The translations under genes were made by a program, and so were the position numbers. Below are positions 34,169 to 38,587 of a stretch of DNA of 38,587 nt, in pieces. The notes beneath the pieces are model-generated. The model ran no database searches. It was not told where the DNA came from and saw only the letters and a list, made by a program, of their open reading frames with translations. Source of the stretch: Parabacteroides distasonis (GTDB taxonomy: Bacteria; Bacteroidota; Bacteroidia; Bacteroidales; Tannerellaceae); contig NZ_SRYM01000038.1 in assembly GCF_004793765.1 (NCBI RefSeq), forward strand, positions 1-38,587, written 5' to 3'. Positions within the stretch are counted from its first letter, which is position 1. The number at the start of each line of letters is the position of its first letter.

Positions 34169-34456
34169 TCAGGCTATCAAGGTATGGATGAAGCGATGCG
34201 GATCGAACGTACAGGCATCTACCAAGAAAAGAAAAGAGACTGGGGATAACAGCACAAATAGCGCCCTTCTTAGACTAGCCTGCTGCCACTTCCGCTCAAT
34301 CCATACGTACAATGGTGGAAAACAACACCACAAGACCAAAGAAGCTAGCCAAAGACAAAAAGACTTAAATGTCCATCGCTCCGGTCTTGCCTTGAATGTA
34401 AGGATTATAAAAACCGATAATTCAAAGATTATAAGACTTATACAAACTAACACCAT
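34169..34456 (-). CDS. Membrane-protein family copy C, short
   Basis: A 95-residue protein with three hydrophobic segments: IFELSVFIILTFKARPERWT, FKSFCLWLASLVLWCCFPPL followed by YVWIERKWQQASLRR, and ALFVLLSPVSFLFLVDA. It matches the first half of copy A residue by residue in the basic segments, then diverges to DPHRFIHTLIA and stops. It is either a truncated pseudogene or a short functional variant. Function unknown. Confidence 0.5.
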   Translation of the reverse strand: MVLVCISLIIFELSVFIILTFKARPERWTFKSFCLWLASLVLWCCFPPLYVWIERKWQQASLRRALFVLLSPVSFLFLVDACTFDPHRFIHTLIA

Positions 34457-34494
34457 AACACCTCAAATTAAGAACAACTTATTTTAAACCACTG

Positions 34495-34878
34495 TCAATA
34501 ACAAAAACTCACATGAAAACAAGTATCCCGCTTGTTTACCTCAATCACAAAGATATCATAAGGGGAGTTTAAATCTCGAAACTCGTATCTGTCCTCGTAT
34601 TTGACCCATCGAGAACATGGTTTCCCCGTAATATCCTCAAGTCTTTTTTGCAAGGCTCTCTTGTTATCCGCTGATAAAGAATATGTAATGTCAATCCAAC
34701 AAAGTCTAGGATATTGTGTCTTGCATCTACGTATCTCTCGATAAGGAGGAAATTCAACGCCAGATATTTCCCTTAAGTCAAATCCCGCCAACATATCATC
34801 ATTCGTACAAGTACGTATCAATACCATAGTACACACTATCGAATAGATGATCAAAAACCTCGTTTTTACCATATTCAC
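34495..34878 (-). CDS. Small exported protein of unknown function
   Basis: A 127-residue protein with an N-terminal hydrophobic segment (FLIIYSIVCTMVLIRTC) that could be a signal anchor or lipoprotein signal with Cys at about residue 24. The soluble part holds REISGVEFPPYREIRRCKTQ, ITYSLSADNKRALQKRLEDI and YEFRDLNSPYDIFVIEVNKR. No family is recognised. It is intact, with a start ATG at 34878 (or MVK at 34872), and lies between copy C and the GC-rich module copy 2. Confidence 0.55.
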   Translation of the reverse strand: MNMVKTRFLIIYSIVCTMVLIRTCTNDDMLAGFDLREISGVEFPPYREIRRCKTQYPRLCWIDITYSLSADNKRALQKRLEDITGKPCSRWVKYEDRYEFRDLNSPYDIFVIEVNKRDTCFHVSFCY

Positions 34879-34989
34879 AACTTTACCGCTTTCTTTTAAT
34901 TAGTGTTATTTGCATTCAGGCCGTTTCTTTTGCCCTCTAAGACACGATATAGGACGGATCTATAAATAACCCCTTTATCAGTTATCACC

Positions 34990-35105
34990 CCTTATTCGCA
35001 AGGAATAGGCTCATGTTTCATATCCTCATCGCCAAGCACCGCAAGAGAAAACGGGGCTGGTGTCCCCGCCGCCGTCTTCCATACCCACTCACAGCCTCCT
35101 CGGTA
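34990..35105. repeat. GC-rich 3' module, copy 2
   Basis: From TCGCAAGGAATAGGCTCATG to AGCCTCCTC the sequence is almost identical to the first half of copy 4 (36900-37008). It contains the stem CGGGGCTGGTGTCCCCG. On the minus strand one frame reads CEWVWKTAAGTPAPFSLAVL and GDEDMKHEPIPCE before a stop, suggesting a former coding tail. It stands out as GC-rich in an AT-rich surrounding. Confidence 0.6.
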
Positions 35106-35124
35106 TAGTTCCCATTGAACATAA

Positions 35125-35220
35125 TATTCCCTAAGAATGATCTAGAATCTCGTACGTTGGAGTTCTATGAGCCATATTGTTTGAATCTTATAAGATTTAT
35201 TGACGAAAACACTTGGCAGT
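35125..35220 (-). pseudogene. Membrane-protein family copy D, short fragment
   Basis: The minus strand reads VFVNKSYKIQ and, in another frame, HRTPTYEILDHS followed by a stop. These correspond to VNKPYGDL and VGLPAYEVIDRTYG of copy A. Only about 30 codons remain, so this is a minor relic, and the assignment is tentative. The rest of 34879-35340 contains no gene I can support. Confidence 0.4.
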
Positions 35221-35340
35221 GCAAAAACTCTCTTATCTATACTACAATTTGCAGACTATATTGTCTTTTTCTTTTGCGCGTTTGAGAATTTCTTCCTTTA
35301 CATGCTTACTCCTTTCTTGTGATAAGTTGGATAAACTACC

Positions 35341-35876
35341 TTACGCTTCAGTGAGTAAGGTTATACACTCATCAAATCTGCCAATTTCCCTTAGTATCTC
35401 CGCCTTTAAAAGCTGCCATTCTTCTATGTCCCCTATGATTTCCAAAAACCGTTCTGCATTCTCTTCAAAAAAGTTCAAATCCTCTTCACATGGAGTATTC
35501 CGCTTGCTGTCGTCGTCACTTCGGTAATATATATCATTAAAACGAAGCAAGGTTTCCCGACATAAGGTAAATTCTTTTTTTTTAGTTATACCTTCTGCCG
35601 TTAACTGCTCTATCGCTTCCTTACACTCTTCCAGCGATAATAATCCGAGATCAAATGAATATTCTGTGCCACGTTTTTTATCGGCATCAGAAATAAAAAA
35701 ATATGCTCCGCAATTCATACATTTTTGTATAGGAGAGATTCTTGGTAGCATAGGATGTTCTCTTTTAGTATCCGACCAATACACACTACCAAAAGGTTAC
35801 CACTTATCAAACCCCTCACTTTTTTAACACTACTACACTTTGGACATTTTAACAACATCGATGCATCTATTATCAT
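35341..35876 (-). pseudogene. Zinc-ribbon protein of unknown function, frameshifted
   Basis: The true start is ATG at 35876: MIIDASMLLKCPKCSSVKKV, with a first CPxC zinc knuckle. After ISGN the frame is lost. Restoring one base near 35796-35800 (AACCTTTTGG to AACACTTTTGG) continues it as TFGSVYWSDTKREHPMLPRI, SPIQKCMNCGAYFFISDADK (second CxxC) and a helical charged region to FDECITLLTEA. Two CxxC pairs in this spacing make a treble-clef or ribbon fold likely. The 147 codons after the break form an open frame and could still be translated. I recall such two-knuckle proteins in Bacteroidales accessory regions, without a known function. Confidence 0.6.
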
Positions 35877-36129
35877 ACTTTCATTTTTTTAGTTAAACAT
35901 ATAAATATTGACTAATTCACACTGTATATACCGTAAAACCGCATTATTCTTTTAATCATTTGCATTTAAAGTACCACTCGAGCCAACAGTCCTGACAGTA
36001 AATTCACACTACCATTCCCGATACTCTCTTTCCTTTCCGTCTTCACTTTTATATTCTTTCTTCTATCTTTCTAGATAGTTAATAAAAGAAATAAAGTATA
36101 TGTAAACTCCAAAGCACCATAAAAGAAAT
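35877..36129. other. AT-rich intergenic region
   Basis: About 250 AT-rich bases between the zinc-ribbon gene and the GC-rich module. No reading frame, hairpin or promoter with both boxes is seen. Confidence 0.35.
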
Positions 36130-36290
36130 GTGGGCAGGTGTCCCCGCCGCCGTCCGCATCCGCTCGCAGCCTCCTCCTTTGGTGCCGCCCCGATCCACGC
36201 CATATAAAGCCATTCGTACCCCAAATCCCCCCTAAAGATCATCCTTGAATATAGTAGGATTCAACTCAACCGGGGATCTCCACTCTATTC
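36130..36290. repeat. GC-rich 3' module, copy 3, including a gene 3' end
   Basis: From GTGTCCCCGCCGCCGTCCGC to GGGGATCTCCACT this stretch is nearly identical to 36966-37113. Its right part is the last 17 codons of the gene at 36232-36534; its left part is the GC-rich module. The duplicated unit therefore consists of a gene 3' end plus about 100 bases beyond the stop. Confidence 0.65.
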
Positions 36291-36534
36291 GATAGTCCTC
36301 CCATAAAAAACGTTTCATCACTTGCCAATACTCGAAACATGAGACCGGGGTACGAAACCAGTTACCAGAATCAATTTTTTTATCAGAGAAGTAAGATCGT
36401 AACTTTTCCTCCAACTCCTTCTCTATGGATAAATAGGCTTCTGATTCCTCAACCGGATCATGTATTAGACCCGTGATCCGAGGTTTACAATCCCAGCTAC
36501 AAGAAGCATGATCAAAGCATTTACTTGTTTTCAT
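36232..36534 (-). CDS. Small soluble protein of unknown function
   Basis: A 100-residue protein starting MKTSKCFDHASCSWDCKPRI. It has a helical acidic middle (EESEAYLSIEKELEEKLRSY), then SGNWFRTPVSCFEYWQVMKR and the end VELNPTIFKDDL. Four cysteines lie in the first half. There is no signal peptide or membrane helix and no recognised family. The 3' end is duplicated at 37066-37113 together with the GC-rich module behind it, which suggests that genes have been exchanged at this junction. Confidence 0.5.
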   Translation of the reverse strand: MKTSKCFDHASCSWDCKPRITGLIHDPVEESEAYLSIEKELEEKLRSYFSDKKIDSGNWFRTPVSCFEYWQVMKRFLWEDYRIEWRSPVELNPTIFKDDL

Positions 36535-36899
36535 AGCAAACTAATATCCATTATCAACTCTTTTTTCTTCACCCGTTTTCATCACCACAAATATAAGTCC
36601 AAAAATCCACAGCATCCGATTTACCACAGCCTTCTCTTTTAATATTGTTTCTGATCCAGCCATACGAAACTATTACGTATTCAACTAATCACCCCACCTA
36701 TTGATATTGTCCCATTATACAAAATGATTAAGGCTGCACCAAAATGGGAACTATGCACCCAAGTTTAACTATCGTCAATCAAACAATGACTATGAAGAAT
36801 CTACAACATCAAAATTCTATTTTAAACAAATGGCTATCTTTTACGTTCCAAGGAACGATATACGGTAAATCATACACAACTTTGATATGTTATCATCCT
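36535..36899. other. Intergenic region without a supported gene
   Basis: The minus strand has many stops. A plus-strand frame from 36744 runs 106 codons into the GC-rich module but has no family resemblance, lies opposite to all genes of the island and crosses the repeat, so I do not call it a gene. Confidence 0.35.
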
Positions 36900-37113
36900 A
36901 ATCCGCAAGGAATAGGCTCATGTTCATATCTCATCGCCAAGCACCACAAGAGAAAACGGGGCTGGTGTCCCCGCCGCCGCCTTCCGCATCCGCTCGCAGC
37001 CTCCTCTTTGGTGCCGCCCCGATCCACACCATATAAAGCCATTCGTACCCAAAATACCCCCTAAAGATCATCCTTGAATATAGTAGGATTCAATTCAACC
37101 GGGGATCTCCACT
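36900..37113. repeat. GC-rich 3' module, copy 4 (mosaic)
   Basis: The first half (about 36900-37008) matches copy 2 and the second half (about 36966-37113) matches copy 3, including a truncated 3' end of the 36232 gene that breaks off at GGGGATCTCCACT. The overlap of the two similarities is the GC-rich core. Copy 4 is thus a recombinant or the parent from which the other two were derived. Confidence 0.65.
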
Positions 37114-37208
37114 TCTATTACTTAATTCCGCCAACGGGTTAAATATATTAGCATTTACACACCGGAACTCTTGCTCAATGTGTAAGCAGTAGGCATTTCT
37201 TTATTCTA

Positions 37209-38156
37209 CTATATCTCAAATCCAAGTTTTATATTTATACCCGATGTTGAGCTTTCTTCCATAGGTACATATCCTTGTATGTTTCGTTGGTCTTTTGTCC
37301 CTTGCATTGTATATCCTGCAGATAAACTTATACCACGAGACCTTTTTGTTAAAAACCTAAAACCAACAGATGTGTCACTATAGAACCCCGAGATATTATA
37401 ATCTCTTCCTAGAACAAAAGCATAACCAACCTTTTGAGCTATAAACGGAGAAAAACGTTTTTTCAAAAAGTAACTTCTCATATCCACAAAAAGTGGTAAA
37501 GAAATCAAATCATCCGGATTTTCCGCATACGAAGGATACCATGCCCAATCTTTCTTTTTAGGTTCCCAATCTTTCTGATAAACCATACCAACACCAACAC
37601 CTAAAAGAAAATAGTCTTCTTTTACCTGCCCATCTAATATCAAATTACAAGCCGGTCCAGAAATACCACTTACCGAATACGCAAAATCAATATAAAAAAT
37701 CCTTTTCTTGGTCCTTTTAGGGCGACTTTGAGAGCGATTTCTAGGACGGTAATAATAACGTCTAGCATTACTGGACTCATTCTGGGCTTGGGCCATAGCT
37801 ATAGCCATAAGCAAATCCAAGTCTGGTGCATTATATTTAGGATAGGTACGAAGAATCTGATTCCCCGCAGCACTAGGATTTTTAGAGGATCCTGCACTAT
37901 TATAAGATTTATAGCCAGCAATATATCCACGATCATATCCATTTCTCCAACTATTAATGGATTCATGAATTGAAGGTAATGGAGGTATAGGTGGTATTGG
38001 CTTGATTGCATTCAAATCATTGTTTTCGAATGCCGCATACATGTATCCATCAACATATCCTTCTCGAAAGCCTTTATCGAAAGGAGTTTGTGAAAAAACA
38101 TTGACACAAATTAAAAGGAAAGTTGTTAGCATTAACAATCGATAGTTGTTTATCAT
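37209..38156 (-). CDS. Exported GY-rich protein, probable outer membrane beta-barrel
   Basis: A 315-residue protein with a cleavable signal peptide (LLMLTTFLLICVNVFSQ, cut after about residue 23). Two imperfect repeats follow, FDKGFREGYVDGYMYA (about 26-41) and WRNGYDRGYIAGYKSY (about 70-85), separated by a proline-rich loop. A basic stretch RPRNRSQSRPKRTKKR (about 137-152) leads into a C-terminal half of alternating strands: FYIDFAYSVSGISG, YFLLGVGVGMVYQ, PFIAQKVGYAFVLG, SVGFRFLTKR, ISLSAGYTMQG and INIKLGFEI. The final aromatic/hydrophobic strand and glycine-rich turns suggest a small outer membrane barrel of the OprF/porin-like type. Function unknown. The ATG is 56 bases downstream of the 6S-like RNA. 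Confidence 0.65.
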   Translation of the reverse strand: MINNYRLLMLTTFLLICVNVFSQTPFDKGFREGYVDGYMYAAFENNDLNAIKPIPPIPPLPSIHESINSWRNGYDRGYIAGYKSYNSAGSSKNPSAAGNQILRTYPKYNAPDLDLLMAIAMAQAQNESSNARRYYYRPRNRSQSRPKRTKKRIFYIDFAYSVSGISGPACNLILDGQVKEDYFLLGVGVGMVYQKDWEPKKKDWAWYPSYAENPDDLISLPLFVDMRSYFLKKRFSPFIAQKVGYAFVLGRDYNISGFYSDTSVGFRFLTKRSRGISLSAGYTMQGTKDQRNIQGYVPMEESSTSGINIKLGFEI

Positions 38157-38211
38157 AATACTACATAAATAATTCCTCCCTGTCCCCTTCGTTCGGTGGT
38201 TTCTAAATAAA

Positions 38212-38419
38212 AGAAGCGTGAGGACTATTGATATTATTATCTCTGAGGCTCTGGACTGCCCATCACACGATAATATACAATAGCCCCACGCTTTATGAGG
38301 TATATAGTTCTCCTTTACAGGGTAGTATATAACAACATAAGCGCAGGAGCATCTTGGCTATTATCCCGTGTGATGAAAATGTCCAGTTTCCAGAGATAGG
38401 ATAATATCTTAACGCTTCT
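38212..38419 (-). ncRNA. ssrS: 6S RNA (long-hairpin regulatory RNA)
   Basis: A single long, interrupted stem of about 200 bases. AGAAGCGT/ACGCTTCT close it (38212-38219 with 38412-38419). Inside, GATATTAT...TATCTCTG pairs with CAGAGATA...ATAATATC, CTGGAC and CATCACACG pair with GTCCAG and CGTGTGATG, and AATAGCC with GGCTATT, with open internal loops between. This is the 6S RNA architecture that mimics an open promoter and binds RNA polymerase. Either strand could fold, but a perfect promoter on the minus strand decides the direction. T-rich CTTCTTTTATTT follows the 3' side. Confidence 0.7.
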
Positions 38420-38439
38420 ACGTTATTTTCAATACATCG

Positions 38440-38470
38440 CAAATGTATCACATATAAACCAAAGGGCAAA
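38440..38470 (-). promoter_or_regulatory. Promoter of the 6S-like RNA
   Basis: On the minus strand TTTG (38470-38467), 19 bases, TACATTTG (38447-38440): full consensus boxes at the ideal distance. The expected start is about 38433, a little outside the closing stem, so the 5' end may be trimmed. The remaining bases to the window end (38471-38587) show no gene. Confidence 0.75.
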
Positions 38471-38587
38471 GAAAATCGCAGAGAATCTTATTTAAAGCTA
38501 CTCACAAAACATTTCAAGAAAACACATGAGAACACTACTGTCCCATTAAAATCTGAAAAAGTTCTTTGAAATTATTGAAATATAGTT

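Noticed and set aside
36744-37064. 106-codon plus-strand frame
   Set aside because: It crosses the GC-rich repeat, runs against all genes of the island, has no promoter and no family-like segment.

Overview
The window looks like a chromosomal segment of a gut Bacteroidales bacterium, most probably Parabacteroides (P. distasonis-like). The supporting signs are a UpxY/UpxZ capsule-locus pair, a tmRNA with the tag GENNYALAA, many promoters of the Bacteroidetes type (TAnnTTTG, with an upstream TTTG about 19 bases away), IS66 remnants of the Bacteroidales type and a TIGR01201-like HU protein. The species is an inference; no search was run.

Region 1 (about 0.2-15.1 kb, almost all on the minus strand) is a capsular polysaccharide locus in advanced decay. 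It reads right to left: tyrosine recombinase, UpxY antiterminator, UpxZ, WecA-type initiating transferase, then a scar (a plus-strand HU gene, a broken unknown gene, a 22-bp repeat array, a broken antitoxin/PIN-toxin pair and IS66 debris). After the scar come a flippase lacking its N-terminus, an NAD-dependent epimerase, a MenD-like thiamine diphosphate enzyme, a pyruvyltransferase lacking its C-terminus that abuts a GT4 glycosyltransferase lacking its N-terminus, a decayed IS66 element, a broken AAA ATPase and an intact WecG/TagA-type transferase. The start of the locus and several enzymes are intact, but a complete repeat-unit pathway (flippase, polymerase) is not present, so this locus probably cannot make its original capsule.

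Region 2 (15.1-21.9 kb, minus) is an RND efflux operon: membrane fusion lipoprotein, RND pump and outer membrane factor, with an LpxA-family acyltransferase as its last gene.

Region 3 (22.1-28.9 kb) is a hexuronate module. A plus-strand operon (membrane protein, LacI-type regulator, SDR fructuronate reductase-like enzyme, UxuA mannonate dehydratase; three of the four genes overlap by a few bases) converges on a minus-strand TRAP transporter (DctP, DctQ, DctM). Both promoters carry a TGTG-N6-CACA dyad that could be the operator of the LacI protein. A 22-bp palindrome-terminated repeat array separates the converging operons.

Region 4 (29.2-30.6 kb) holds an M23 lipoprotein peptidase, a strong terminator and the tmRNA gene with a well-formed promoter.

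Region 5 (30.7-38.2 kb, minus) is an accessory island of small unknown genes, several frameshifted. It contains at least four full or partial copies of one membrane-protein family and four copies of a GC-rich 3' module, one of them a mosaic of two others. It also encodes an unusual intact fusion: ADP-ribosylglycohydrolase, one membrane segment, then a linalool dehydratase/isomerase-like alpha-barrel. The layout resembles immunity-gene or polymorphic-toxin islands, but no toxin is visible, so that reading is inference. The window ends with a GY-rich exported protein and, upstream of it, a long-hairpin RNA with a perfect promoter that I read as 6S RNA.
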